Notes under the pieces: model-generated
What the model saw: the letters and a program-made list of their open reading frames with translations, nothing else
What the model was told of the DNA's origin: nothing
The model's database searches: none
From: Alistipes sp.
Lineage (GTDB): Bacteria > Bacteroidota > Bacteroidia > Bacteroidales > Rikenellaceae
Length of the DNA stretch: 64,000 nt
Reading direction: 5' to 3'
Assembly: GCA_017398555.1 (NCBI GenBank)
Contig: JAFQFV010000025.1
Location: 1-64,000, forward strand
Made by a program: the position numbers and the translations under genes
In this document: positions 1-7,255 of the stretch, one piece after another
Layout: each line of letters opens with the position of its first letter
How positions within the stretch are numbered: the stretch's first letter is position 1

Positions 1-386
1 TCCTTAGCAGGAGCTGACATAACTACATACTTTGCACCAGCCTTGATGTGAGCCTCAGCCTTCTCAGCTGTGAGGAACAGACCTGTAGACTCAACTACAT
101 ACTCAGCCTCAACCTCGTTCCACTTAAGCTCCTCTGGGTTACGCTCTGCAGTTACGCGGATAGCCTTACCGTTGATGATAAGAAGGCTCTTCTCTGCATC
201 GTAATCGATAGTACCCTGGAACTGACCGTGCATTGTGTCATACTTAAGCATGTAAGCCAAGTAATCTACTGGGCAAAGGTCGTTAATACCTACTACCTCG
301 AACTTGTCAGTCTGATTGCAAGCAGCGCGGAACACCATACGGCCGATACGACCGAAACCGTTGATACCAATTTTAATTGTTGCCAT
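1..386 (-). CDS. gap: Glyceraldehyde-3-phosphate dehydrogenase, N-terminal part
   Basis: The leftward frame starts at ATG 384-386 and runs off the left edge of the window, so only about the first 128 residues are visible. It opens with [16 protein letters not shown], the Rossmann NAD-binding glycine motif of type I GAPDH, followed by the typical [20 protein letters not shown] and the VVESTGLF segment. The enzyme oxidises glyceraldehyde 3-phosphate to 1,3-bisphosphoglycerate in cytoplasmic glycolysis. The catalytic cysteine lies outside the window. A strong promoter match is seen 60-90 bases upstream, which fits a highly expressed, separately transcribed gene. Identification is firm; completeness cannot be judged. 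Confidence 0.96.
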   Translation of the reverse strand, partial: MATIKIGINGFGRIGRMVFRAACNQTDKFEVVGINDLCPVDYLAYMLKYDTMHGQFQGTIDYDAEKSLLIINGKAIRVTAERNPEELKWNEVEAEYVVESTGLFLTAEKAEAHIKAGAKYVVMSAPAK

Positions 387-447
387 AGTTTTTAATGAAA
401 TTATAGTTAAAAAAATGAAACTTTTCCTTCCTTTGCAAATATCGCCA

Positions 448-478
448 CAAAATTACAAATATTACGCTAAACAACAAA
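448..478 (-). promoter_or_regulatory. Promoter of gap (Bacteroidota type)
   Basis: Read leftward the sequence holds TTTG (475-478), a 19-base spacer and TAATTTTG (448-455), an exact match to the -33 TTTG / -7 TAnnTTTG promoter of Bacteroides. It predicts an untranslated leader of roughly 55 bases before the gap start codon. Confidence 0.7.
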
Positions 479-598
479 GAAAATCAAAGATTTTTTATAG
501 CTTTTGACTATTAGCCATCAGCTATGAGCTTTTCGGTTGCATCTACATAGCGAAAGAGTATCCTAAAATGATTTGCTCAACGACTCAATAGCGCACCA

Positions 599-675
599 TT
601 TTGTCGTCAAAAGGGGTTAGATGCAACGCTCGGCAAAAAAATCCGACAATGGATAGTATTTATTGGTACAGCCAT
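599..675 (+). repeat. Palindromic 3'-end repeat, truncated copy
   Basis: The left arm (TTTTGTCGTCAAAAGGGG...) and the core up to GCCAT are present, then the right arm is missing. It is followed at once by a second, complete copy at 707-835. The flank before this copy (from 569) and the flank before the next copy (from 675) are alike, so a segment of about 106 bp has been tandemly duplicated. Nothing coding is seen in 479-835 apart from these repeats. Confidence 0.75.
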
Positions 676-706
676 ATGATTTGCACGACGATTCATCCAC
701 GCACCA

Positions 707-835
707 TTTTGTCGTCAAAAGGGGTTAGATGCCACGCTCGGCACAAAAAATCCGACGATGGATAGTACTAAAGCGTACAGCCATTGTCGGATTTTTTTGC
801 TAGCGGAAGCAGATATGCCCCTTTTCACGGCAAAA
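707..835 (+). repeat. Palindromic 3'-end repeat, complete copy (mlaF)
   Basis: The outer ends TTTTGTCGTCAAAAGGGG and CCCCTTTTCACGGCAAAA pair over 18 positions with one C-C mismatch and one T-G pair. The inner stem is AATCCGACGATGG / CCATTGTCGGATT with A and T tracts outside it and a core containing GTAC-TAAAGC-GTAC. The right end touches the stop codon of mlaF with no gap. The inner hairpin with its T tract should act as an intrinsic terminator in either direction. Confidence 0.85.
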
Positions 836-1585
836 TCATTTTCCTCGAGCGCGCTTGGCCATCGCAGAGGCAAACACAAAATCATTAAGTTCCTTATTAT
901 CGGCATTCAAGATATCATCTTTAGTACCCTCCCACCACTTATAGCCGGTGTGGATATAGACAATTTTCTCGCCAATCTCCATTACGGAGTTCATATCGTG
1001 AGTATTGATGATGGTTGTGATATTATACTCGCGAGTAATACTCTGGATAAGGTTATCAATAACGATACTTGTCTGCGGGTCGAGACCTGAGTTTGGCTCA
1101 TCGCAGAAGAGATAGCGCGGATTGAGCACGATAGCGCGGGCGATAGCTGCACGCTTAATCATACCACCCGAAAGTTCCGATGGATAGAGGTGTGGTGCGT
1201 GCGAAAGCTCCACGCGCTCAAGGCAGAACTCTACCCTCTCGCGCTTCTCGGCCTCACTCTGCTCTGTAAAGAGGTCAAGAGGCAACTTAACATTCTCAAA
1301 GACGGTCGAAGAGTCGATAAGTGCGCCGCCCTGGAATATCATACCGATATCTTTGCGGATAGCCTTACGAGCCTTAAAGCCCAAGTCGGTATAGCAGACA
1401 TCATCGAAGTATATAGAGCCCTCATCGGGTTCATGCAGACCGACTAACGTCTTGAGTAACACCGTTTTACCCGAACCACTACGACCGATAATAAGGTTTG
1501 TCTTACCCGTCTCAAAAGTTACGGATATATCGTTGAGCACCGTACGGCCATCGAACGATTTGAATATATTCTCACACTTAATCAT
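836..1585 (-). CDS. mlaF: MlaF-type ABC transporter ATPase
   Basis: A 249-residue ABC ATPase of the Mla/Ttg2A family, which powers phospholipid traffic between inner and outer membrane together with an MlaE permease and an MCE protein. Visible motifs are Walker A GRSGSGKT (about residue 34), the signature ELSGGMIKRAAIARA, Walker B RYLFCDEPNSGLDP and the switch histidine in NTHDMN. Its start codon overlaps the stop of mlaE by four bases, so the two are translationally coupled. The gene ends exactly where a palindromic repeat begins. No MCE-domain gene (mlaD) follows, although one is commonly next to this pair in related genomes. Confidence 0.93.
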   Translation of the reverse strand: MIKCENIFKSFDGRTVLNDISVTFETGKTNLIIGRSGSGKTVLLKTLVGLHEPDEGSIYFDDVCYTDLGFKARKAIRKDIGMIFQGGALIDSSTVFENVKLPLDLFTEQSEAEKRERVEFCLERVELSHAPHLYPSELSGGMIKRAAIARAIVLNPRYLFCDEPNSGLDPQTSIVIDNLIQSITREYNITTIINTHDMNSVMEIGEKIVYIHTGYKWWEGTKDDILNADNKELNDFVFASAMAKRARGK

Positions 1586-2316
1586 CGCATCAACTGTGTT
1601 AAGAGGAGGTTAAATATCATAATCATAATAGAACTTACAACCACCGCAGTAGTCGAAGCCTTACCCACCTCAAGCGAATTACCCTTGGTATAGTAGCCGT
1701 AATAGCCTGATATAGAGGTAATAAGGAATGCAAAGACGGTCATCTTGACAAGTGAGTAGAATATCTCGTAGCTATCGAAGTAGTAGAGAAGTCCGTCGAT
1801 GTAGTCATTTGGAATCATCACACCCATACGGGCTACCAAAAAGCCTCCAAACATACCCACAATCATACTAAATGCTGCGAGAAACGGGAAGAAGATCATC
1901 GTTGCAATAATCTTTGGCAGGATAAGGTATGCCGCAGAGTTCACACCCATAATCTCCAGAGCATCAATCTGTTCGGTAATTCGCATAGTACCAATCTCCG
2001 AAGCGATGTTACTACCCACCTTACCTGCGAGGATTATGGCGATGACTGTTGATGAAAACTCAAGAATCATTGTCTCCTTTGTCGCATAACCGATCATAAA
2101 CTGCGGAATAAACGGCGACTCAAGGGTGATTGCCATCTGAATAGTAATTACCGCACCGATAAACACCGAGATAATCGCCGTCAGTGGAATTGAGCCGACA
2201 CCAAGCTGATCCATCTCAGATATCACTCGCCTATAGTATATGCTCCATTTCTCAGGGCGAGAAAAGACCTTGCCCATCAAAATAATATAGCGACCAAAAG
2301 CTGCTAAAATCTTCAT
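1582..2316 (-). CDS. mlaE: MlaE-type permease
   Basis: A 244-residue integral membrane protein of the MlaE/YrbE family, the permease of the Mla phospholipid transporter. I place the start at ATG 2314-2316 (MKILAAFGRY) rather than an upstream TTG. Family hallmarks are an N-terminal amphipathic helix followed by several hydrophobic helices, a conserved segment FSSTVIAIILAGKVGSNIASEIGTM-like in the middle (GKVGSNIASEIG) and EQIDALEIMG, the cytoplasmic coupling region that contacts the ATPase. It lies 31 bp after the DUF4834 gene and overlaps mlaF, so the three are probably one leftward operon. Confidence 0.93.
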   Translation of the reverse strand: MKILAAFGRYIILMGKVFSRPEKWSIYYRRVISEMDQLGVGSIPLTAIISVFIGAVITIQMAITLESPFIPQFMIGYATKETMILEFSSTVIAIILAGKVGSNIASEIGTMRITEQIDALEIMGVNSAAYLILPKIIATMIFFPFLAAFSMIVGMFGGFLVARMGVMIPNDYIDGLLYYFDSYEIFYSLVKMTVFAFLITSISGYYGYYTKGNSLEVGKASTTAVVVSSIMIMIFNLLLTQLMR

Positions 2317-2347
2317 AAACAATATATTACAACTCTAAAATATAGAG

Positions 2348-2677
2348 TTACTCCTCCTTAAAATCGACATACTCACCCACATCGTCGCTCACCTTCGGCT
2401 CCTGACGCGGAATATGAACAGTCACCTTGCCCTCCGGCTTTGCGCCACCCGGATTAGCCTGCGTACCGCCAGAGTTTGGCTCGTGCATACTCTTCTGCAC
2501 ATTGCGCAGACGATGGAGCATTACCGCAGTTCCGATAGCAAGAATAAGTATCGGAACAATCATCAACAATGCAATCAATCCGAAAAATTGCGGTGCTGCA
2601 ATAATAAGCATCACAACCAGCACCGTTGTAAACGGATTTCTACGGATAATATCAAACAAATTACTAAAAAATCTCAT
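2348..2677 (-). CDS. DUF4834-like small membrane protein
   Basis: A 109-residue protein with a central hydrophobic stretch (about residues 17-53, probably two closely spaced membrane helices) and a charged, Gly/Pro-rich C-terminal tail ending in DDVGEYVDFKEE. Length, layout and tail resemble the DUF4834 family found in Bacteroidota; its function is unknown. It is the first gene of the likely operon with mlaE and mlaF, which suggests but does not prove a role at the envelope. Confidence 0.65.
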   Translation of the reverse strand: MRFFSNLFDIIRRNPFTTVLVVMLIIAAPQFFGLIALLMIVPILILAIGTAVMLHRLRNVQKSMHEPNSGGTQANPGGAKPEGKVTVHIPRQEPKVSDDVGEYVDFKEE

Positions 2678-2812
2678 ATCAATAAAACGAACAAATCGTC
2701 AAGATAGTGCAAAGATAGTGATTTTTTTGCAATTTACTATCAGCCAATGAAGTTTGGCTTCTGAAAGAGATTCATCAAAGATGAATTTATGTCTGTTTTG
2801 GCGTCAAAGCTG

Positions 2813-2913
2813 AAAATGTTCAAGAATAATTTTGGCGTCAGAGCGGGGTAAACCGACACGAAAGCAACTCAGAGCTAAAAATGTTCAAGAATAATTTTGG
2901 CGTCAGAGCGGGG
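2813..2913 (+). repeat. Tandem direct repeat flanking a palindromic element
   Basis: A 36-bp unit (AAAATGTTCAAGAATAATTT followed by TGGCGTCAGAGCGGGG) occurs at 2813-2848 and again at 2878-2913, 65 bp apart. The second unit carries the left end of the complete palindrome at 2895-3020; the first carries only the end. The rest of the 2678-3024 gap shows no gene. Confidence 0.8.
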
Positions 2914-3020
2914 CAGATACTCCGCTCGGCATATAAAACAACGAAGGGCTGTACTTGTTGTACCGCCCTTTGTTGATTTTATATGTTAGCGGAGATAGGT
3001 GCCCCGCTATCACGCCAAAA
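2895..3020 (+). repeat. Palindromic 3'-end repeat, complete copy (rplI)
   Basis: Ends are TTTTGGCGTCAGAGCGGGGC and GCCCCGCTATCACGCCAAAA, i.e. the usual TCG is replaced by GCG on the left and the pairing partner is changed to match on the right. The inner stem (ATATAAAA..CAACGAAGGG) is unrelated in sequence to other copies yet complementary. The core GTAC-TTGTT-GTAC appears inverted relative to other copies. It lies 4 bases downstream of the rplI stop codon. Confidence 0.82.
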
Positions 3021-3024
3021 TGGT

Positions 3025-3465
3025 TTACTCCTCTGCTGTAACTGTAAGAGCCACCTCAGCCTTAACCTCGCGGTGAAGCTTAACAGTAGCCTTGTACTCA
3101 CCTACAGTCTTGATACCCTCAACAGAGATGTTCTTCTTATCAACCTCAATGCCCTTAGCAGCGAGTGCCTCAGCAACATCAGCAGAGGTGATAGAACCGA
3201 AGATACGACCCTCCTCAGCCTTAACAGCGAAAGCGAGGTTGAGGTTCTCGAGAGTTGCAGCCAGTGCCTGAGCGTCAGCAAGAATCTTAGCATCCTTGTG
3301 AGCGCGCTGGCGGAGGTTCTCAGCCAATACCTTCTTTGCAGAAGCGGTAGCAGCCTTAGCGAAGCCCTGTGGAATCAGGTAGTTGTTAGCGTAGCCAGGA
3401 CGAACATTTACAATGTCGTTAGCGTAGCCCAAGTTCTCTACGTCCTTAATCAAAATAATCTCCAT
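3025..3465 (-). CDS. rplI: 50S ribosomal protein bL9
   Basis: A 146-residue bL9 with the expected two-lobed layout. The N-terminal rRNA-binding lobe reads MEIILIKDVENLGYANDIVNVRPGYA-like (LGYANDIVNVRPGYANNYL), then a helical linker (KKVLAENLRQRAHKDAKILA), then the C-terminal lobe with GRIFGSITSADVAEAL. It is third in rpsF-rpsR-rplI, 12 bp after rpsR, an order conserved across Bacteroidota. Termination is probably in the palindromic element just after the stop codon. Confidence 0.97.
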   Translation of the reverse strand: MEIILIKDVENLGYANDIVNVRPGYANNYLIPQGFAKAATASAKKVLAENLRQRAHKDAKILADAQALAATLENLNLAFAVKAEEGRIFGSITSADVAEALAAKGIEVDKKNISVEGIKTVGEYKATVKLHREVKAEVALTVTAEE

Positions 3466-3477
3466 AGTGCCTCCTCC

Positions 3478-3756
3478 TTATTTCATACAATCGGTTACGA
3501 ATGGCAGAATTGCGAGGTGACGCGCACGCTTAACAGCCTGAGCAACCTTCTTCTGGAACTTCTGAGAAGTACCTGTAAGACGACGAGGAAGGATCTTACC
3601 CTGCTCGTTGAGGAACTTCTTCAAGAACTCACCATCCTTATAATCTACATACTTAATGCCGAGCTTCTTAAAACGGCAATACTTCTTCTTCTTTACATCA
3701 ACCGATACTGGGTTGAGGTAACGCAGCTCACCTGCCTGATTTACTTCCTGTGCCAT
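3478..3756 (-). CDS. rpsR: 30S ribosomal protein bS18
   Basis: A 92-residue bS18. The core [35 protein letters not shown] and the basic helix [19 protein letters not shown] are classical bS18 sequence; bS18 pairs with bS6 on the 16S rRNA platform. The start ATG lies only 3 bp after the rpsF stop codon, so the two partners are made from one message. An N-terminal extension of about 20 residues ([19 protein letters not shown]) is common in this phylum. Confidence 0.97.
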   Translation of the reverse strand: MAQEVNQAGELRYLNPVSVDVKKKKYCRFKKLGIKYVDYKDGEFLKKFLNEQGKILPRRLTGTSQKFQKKVAQAVKRARHLAILPFVTDCMK

Positions 3757-3759
3757 AGT

Positions 3760-4107
3760 TTACTCTTCAGTGTTTTTGTTAGCAAGCTTAGCACGACGAC
3801 GGTCAGCGTACTCCTTAGCGTACTTGTCCTGCTTGAAAGTTAAGAAACGGATAATGCGCTCGTCGCGACGATACTGGGTCTCAAGGGTGTTGATGATTGA
3901 ACCCTCACCAGTGAACTCTACCAGGAAGTAGAAACCGGTGGACTTCTTCTGAATTGGATATGCGAGCTTACGAAGGCCCCAGTTCTCCACATTCACAATA
4001 GATCCGCCGTTCTCAGTAATGATACCCTGGAATTTGTCAGCAACCTCTGCTACCTGAGCCTCAGAGAGCACCGGAGTGACAATGAAAACGGTTTCGTAAT
4101 TGTTCAT
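3760..4107 (-). CDS. rpsF: 30S ribosomal protein bS6
   Basis: A 115-residue bS6, the partner of bS18 in the small-subunit platform. It begins [19 protein letters not shown] and holds the typical [24 protein letters not shown] core strands, and [14 protein letters not shown]. It is first gene of the rpsF-rpsR-rplI operon and has a well-matched promoter 40-70 bases upstream. The tail ([15 protein letters not shown]) is charged, as usual. Confidence 0.97.
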   Translation of the reverse strand: MNNYETVFIVTPVLSEAQVAEVADKFQGIITENGGSIVNVENWGLRKLAYPIQKKSTGFYFLVEFTGEGSIINTLETQYRRDERIIRFLTFKQDKYAKEYADRRRAKLANKNTEE

Positions 4108-4145
4108 AATGTTTTAATTTTTAGTTATTTGCTACAATAGCGGGG

Positions 4146-4177
4146 CAAAGGTACGCAAAGTTTTTTGAATATTCAAA
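4146..4177 (-). promoter_or_regulatory. Promoter of the rpsF-rpsR-rplI operon
   Basis: Leftward TTTG (4174-4177), 20-base spacer, TACCTTTG (4146-4153), a perfect match to the Bacteroidota consensus, 39 bases before the rpsF start codon. Confidence 0.7.
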
Positions 4178-4237
4178 GGTTTTCTAAAGTTTTTGCTCAA
4201 CAATCTTTGAATATTGACCGTTGGCTTTTGGCTATTA

Positions 4238-4282
4238 GCTATTGACTCACCTATGGCGACCCTTCACTGCTCCGCCTCGGCA
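4238..4282. repeat. Dispersed intergenic repeat, short segment
   Basis: The stretch ending CTGCTCCGCCTCGGC is repeated with few changes at 34371-34415, also beside a palindromic element. It is followed at 4345-4380 by another shared piece (TTTGCAC..ACTCATTTGTCG) seen again at 15694-15730 and 42005-42034. These look like debris of a composite repeat; I see no open frame in 4178-4372. Confidence 0.6.
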
Positions 4283-4372
4283 TAGCGAATAAGAGTTCGC
4301 ACTCAGCTAAATCCGCACACTGTTTTATTGTCAGAGTGGTGCAGGTTTGCACTACGTTCAATCTCTGCACTC

Positions 4373-4497
4373 ATTTGTCGTCAAAAGTGCGTAGATGTGG
4401 TATATCGTGAAAAAAATTAGTGCCGGATAGTACCAAACGTACAGCCGACACTAATTTTTAAGGGATATGCCGCAGATGCGTGCTTTTCACGATAAAT
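4373..4497 (+). repeat. Palindromic 3'-end repeat, complete copy
   Basis: Ends TTTGTCGTCAAAAGTGCG and the matching TGCGTGCTTTTCACGATAAA; inner stem ATTAGTGCCGG / CCGACACTAAT; core GTAC-CAAAC-GTAC. It is about 94% identical to the copy at 15723-15847. It is joined head to tail to the next copy, sharing one or two bases at AAATTT. Confidence 0.85.
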
Positions 4498-4619
4498 TTG
4501 TCGTCAAAATGCGGTAGTGGGTGCGCATCGTGAAATATCCCCGGATGGGACATACTAAGCGTATTTCCCATTCGGGGATATGAGGGATGTGCAGCTAATG
4601 CCGTATTTTCACGACAAAT
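4496..4619 (+). repeat. Palindromic 3'-end repeat, complete copy (yeiH)
   Basis: Ends TTTGTCGTCAAAATGCGGTA and TGCCGTATTTTCACGACAAA; inner stem ATATCCCCGGATGGGA / TCCCATTCGGGGATAT; here the core GTAC pair has become ATAC / GTAT, a compensatory double change. It lies 6 bases after the stop codon of the YeiH-type gene. Confidence 0.85.
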
Positions 4620-4625
4620 GTAGAA

Positions 4626-5921
4626 TTAGAAGAGCAAAGGCTTAACAATTCCAAACAACACCCACGCCGCAAAGAATGTAAAGATGATATTGAACAACTG
4701 CGCGCCGAGGAAGGTGTAGAGGATGTTACGATTCTCCTTTGAGACGATATCCTTGAGACGGGTATCCATACCGATACATACGAAGGCAAGCGAGAAGAAG
4801 AATCCTGAGAAGTTCTTCGCCATAGATGTCTCGGCGAGTTTCTTTGCCGCAAAGTCAGGGAATATCTCATAGCTCTGGAGCATGCTGAATACAGCAGATG
4901 CGAGAACGAAGCCCAGAACGAACTTAGGGAACTTCTCCCAAACAATCTTCAGAGATGGACGGTGGAGCTTACCATCACCTGCGCTCTTAGAAGAGAGGTA
5001 GAGTGCGATAAAGAATGCCACAACGCCGATAAGCACATTCTGAGTAGCCTTAACAATCATTGCAATCTTATTAGCCTCATCGCTATAGAGAGCAGATGCA
5101 GCACCCACACCGCTGGTAGTATCGACTGTACCGCCAATCCAAGCGCCGGCAATCTCCTGCTGGATAGCAATATCGTCAGTAAGCAGAGGCACAACGAGCT
5201 TTGCAAGGTAAGGCATGATGTAAATCATAGGCACTACAACAATCAGCACCACTGATACGATATACGAGAGCTTTTTACCATCTGTATTTGCAACGCCGGC
5301 AGCTGTAATACAAGCCGACACACCGCAAATTGAAAGACCAGAAGAGAGGGTCATTGCACTACGCTCATCAACGCCCATCTTCTTTGAGAGGAAGAAGGCG
5401 AACATCCACACGCAGAATACCACTACGCAACCCTGAATAAGGGCGAGCGAACCTGCTGCGAGGAAGTCACGGAAGAGGATTGTAGCACCGAGGCAAACAA
5501 CACCAATCTTGATGAAGAACTCGCCCTGAATAGCAGGCTTAAGCCAATCAGGAATATGGAATAGGTTACGAATAATCAGACCAAAAATTACAGAGAAGAA
5601 TACAGCCTCAAAGCCCCAAGCCTTGATAAAGCCAATCTTTGCAGTCAGCTGTGCCAACATAGATACGGCAAAGACCACAACAAAAGACCAGAACAGACCC
5701 TTCAACGGACGAGAGAGCATTCTATTTCCGACATAGAGCAACACCAATGCAATTACAAAGAGGGCGCCAATATTGAGCCAAGAGTCTGTTTCCAACAGAT
5801 TTGACGAAATTTTAAGCGCATCCTTCGGAAGGAATGTTGCACAACCTGCGATAATCAGAAGAGGGATAGAGAGAAATGTTACAACCCAATCCTCAACTAA
5901 AAATTTCTTAAGTTTTTCCAT
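4626..5921 (-). CDS. YeiH-family putative sulfate exporter
   Basis: A 431-residue polytopic membrane protein of the YeiH/UPF0324 family (Cons_hypoth698), annotated in other genomes as putative sulfate exporters; the substrate is not experimentally settled for most members. About eleven hydrophobic segments are visible. Family features include FKIGVVCLGATILFRDF-like (IGVVCLGATILF), the motif SSGLSICGVSACITAAG and GAWIGGTVDTTSGVGAA. Length matches the family. It is a single leftward gene between a palindromic repeat downstream and a short AT-rich gap upstream. Confidence 0.85.
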   Translation of the reverse strand: MEKLKKFLVEDWVVTFLSIPLLIIAGCATFLPKDALKISSNLLETDSWLNIGALFVIALVLLYVGNRMLSRPLKGLFWSFVVVFAVSMLAQLTAKIGFIKAWGFEAVFFSVIFGLIIRNLFHIPDWLKPAIQGEFFIKIGVVCLGATILFRDFLAAGSLALIQGCVVVFCVWMFAFFLSKKMGVDERSAMTLSSGLSICGVSACITAAGVANTDGKKLSYIVSVVLIVVVPMIYIMPYLAKLVVPLLTDDIAIQQEIAGAWIGGTVDTTSGVGAASALYSDEANKIAMIVKATQNVLIGVVAFFIALYLSSKSAGDGKLHRPSLKIVWEKFPKFVLGFVLASAVFSMLQSYEIFPDFAAKKLAETSMAKNFSGFFFSLAFVCIGMDTRLKDIVSKENRNILYTFLGAQLFNIIFTFFAAWVLFGIVKPLLF

Positions 5922-5994
5922 ATATTCAATAGTTTATTAATAGTCTTGTATTCGTTTACCTTCCCACTTATAAAAATGGTATAGCAACCACACT

Positions 5995-7128
5995 TTAGAA
6001 GAGTGCAGTTGCCATAAAGTAGAGGCAATTACCATGAGCCTTATCTGCCAGCTTGCTGTATGTCTGAAGAGTGTACTCTGCCTGCAGACGTATATGCTTC
6101 CAAGGGCGATAAGATACTGCTATAGAGTAGTTAGTCTGATCGAGGGCATTGCTATTCAAGTCCTCATCAAAGTAATCATAGCGCACACCTACAGTAAACT
6201 TATCGCGGAGCTTATATCCTACCTGAGCATATACGCCGGCAGAGGTAAATTCGCCAGTCTGACCACCGATAAACTCGGCACGAGCAAACAGATACTTGTT
6301 GTTATAATCCACACCGCCACCATAACGGTTGTAAGCTACATAGTTGAGATTATTCAGACCATTTACCATTGCAGGATACTTCTCCTTCAGAGTTGTGGCA
6401 TTTGCCTCACCCTGCATATAGTAACCGGCAATCTTGAGGTGCTTTACAGGCTGGATAGTCAGACGACCTGCAATATCCTTGCTCTTATTGTTATCCTTCA
6501 CGCAGATACCCGCGCCATTGAATACGCCAAGTTCGTAGTTGATAATGCTGTAGCCATCCTTCTTTACAAAGCCACCGGCAAACTGCAGACCGATATCACG
6601 ACCTGTAGATGAGATGCCTGTCATATCGCCACTACCCAGATGAGCCAAACGCTGAACAGCCTGCGCATAGTTGATAAACTCGAGCTTTGTAGCGTTATAG
6701 TCGGTATTCTCGATAGATACCGGCACCTTAAACTGACCCACCTGCACACCAAACTGATTTACCGGCTGATACTTGAGCCACAAATCGACGATAACCGGAG
6801 TGCGGCAGAAGTCCACCTGCAGACGATAGTTAGCCTTAGCGCCCTTCTCACCCTTATAGATATCGCCCTGCATGGTCATACGTGCACGACGAAGATGGAA
6901 TGTCGAAGTCTTTGTACCATCATCCTCATTCCACAGATAGTCATAGCCTGCCTGAATATAACCTGACAACTTAAATACGGGCTTGAGCTTATCCCACACC
7001 TGCGAACGCTTCTCAAGCTTTGCAATGCGCTCATTGAGTGCATCAATCTCCGCCTGCTGGTCTGTAGTCTGCGCAGAGGCAGCACCTATACCTATTATAA
7101 ATAATAAAGAGAGTAGAATTTTTTTCAT
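5995..7128 (-). CDS. OprO/OprP-type outer-membrane porin
   Basis: A 377-residue secreted beta-barrel protein of the phosphate-selective porin O/P family. A signal peptide (MKKILLSLLFIIGIGAASAQ) is followed by a short coiled coil (DALNERIAKLEKRSQ) typical of trimeric porins of this family, and then repeated amphipathic strands (KLSGYIQAGYDYLWNEDDG; FHLRRARMTMQGDI; FCRTPVIVDLWLKY; VQVGQFKVPVSIENT). The final residue is Phe after aromatic strands, as expected for BAM substrates. Anion or phosphate specificity is inferred from family only. A TAACTTTG box lies at 7156-7163 upstream. Confidence 0.85.
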   Translation of the reverse strand: MKKILLSLLFIIGIGAASAQTTDQQAEIDALNERIAKLEKRSQVWDKLKPVFKLSGYIQAGYDYLWNEDDGTKTSTFHLRRARMTMQGDIYKGEKGAKANYRLQVDFCRTPVIVDLWLKYQPVNQFGVQVGQFKVPVSIENTDYNATKLEFINYAQAVQRLAHLGSGDMTGISSTGRDIGLQFAGGFVKKDGYSIINYELGVFNGAGICVKDNNKSKDIAGRLTIQPVKHLKIAGYYMQGEANATTLKEKYPAMVNGLNNLNYVAYNRYGGGVDYNNKYLFARAEFIGGQTGEFTSAGVYAQVGYKLRDKFTVGVRYDYFDEDLNSNALDQTNYSIAVSYRPWKHIRLQAEYTLQTYSKLADKAHGNCLYFMATALF

Positions 7129-7202
7129 AACGTGAGTATTTTCAATTTAACTACGCAAAGTTATGCAATTCCTTTAAGAAATCATTAGGTAAAAATACTT
7201 AT

Positions 7203-7236
7203 AAAAAAAAACTGCCCGCTTTTGAGTGGGCAGTCT
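7203..7236 (-). terminator. Intrinsic terminator of the PHP phosphoesterase gene
   Basis: Ten-base stem ACTGCCCGCT / AGTGGGCAGT with a short loop, followed leftward by a run of eight T. It lies 20 bp after the stop codon of the gene at 7256-8428. Confidence 0.85.
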
Positions 7237-7255
7237 CTTACTTGCTATCTTAACT

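Noticed and set aside
758-1090. A 110-codon rightward frame over the repeat and the end of mlaF
   Set aside because: Half of it is the palindromic element and half is antisense to mlaF; no coding signal of its own.
2813-2913. CRISPR-like direct repeats
   Set aside because: Only two units, and the repeat carries the end of a dispersed palindrome; no array or cas gene.
2983-3843. A 286-codon rightward open frame across rplI, rpsR and rpsF
   Set aside because: It is antisense to three certain ribosomal protein genes; its open length comes from their codon bias, and it starts inside the palindromic repeat.
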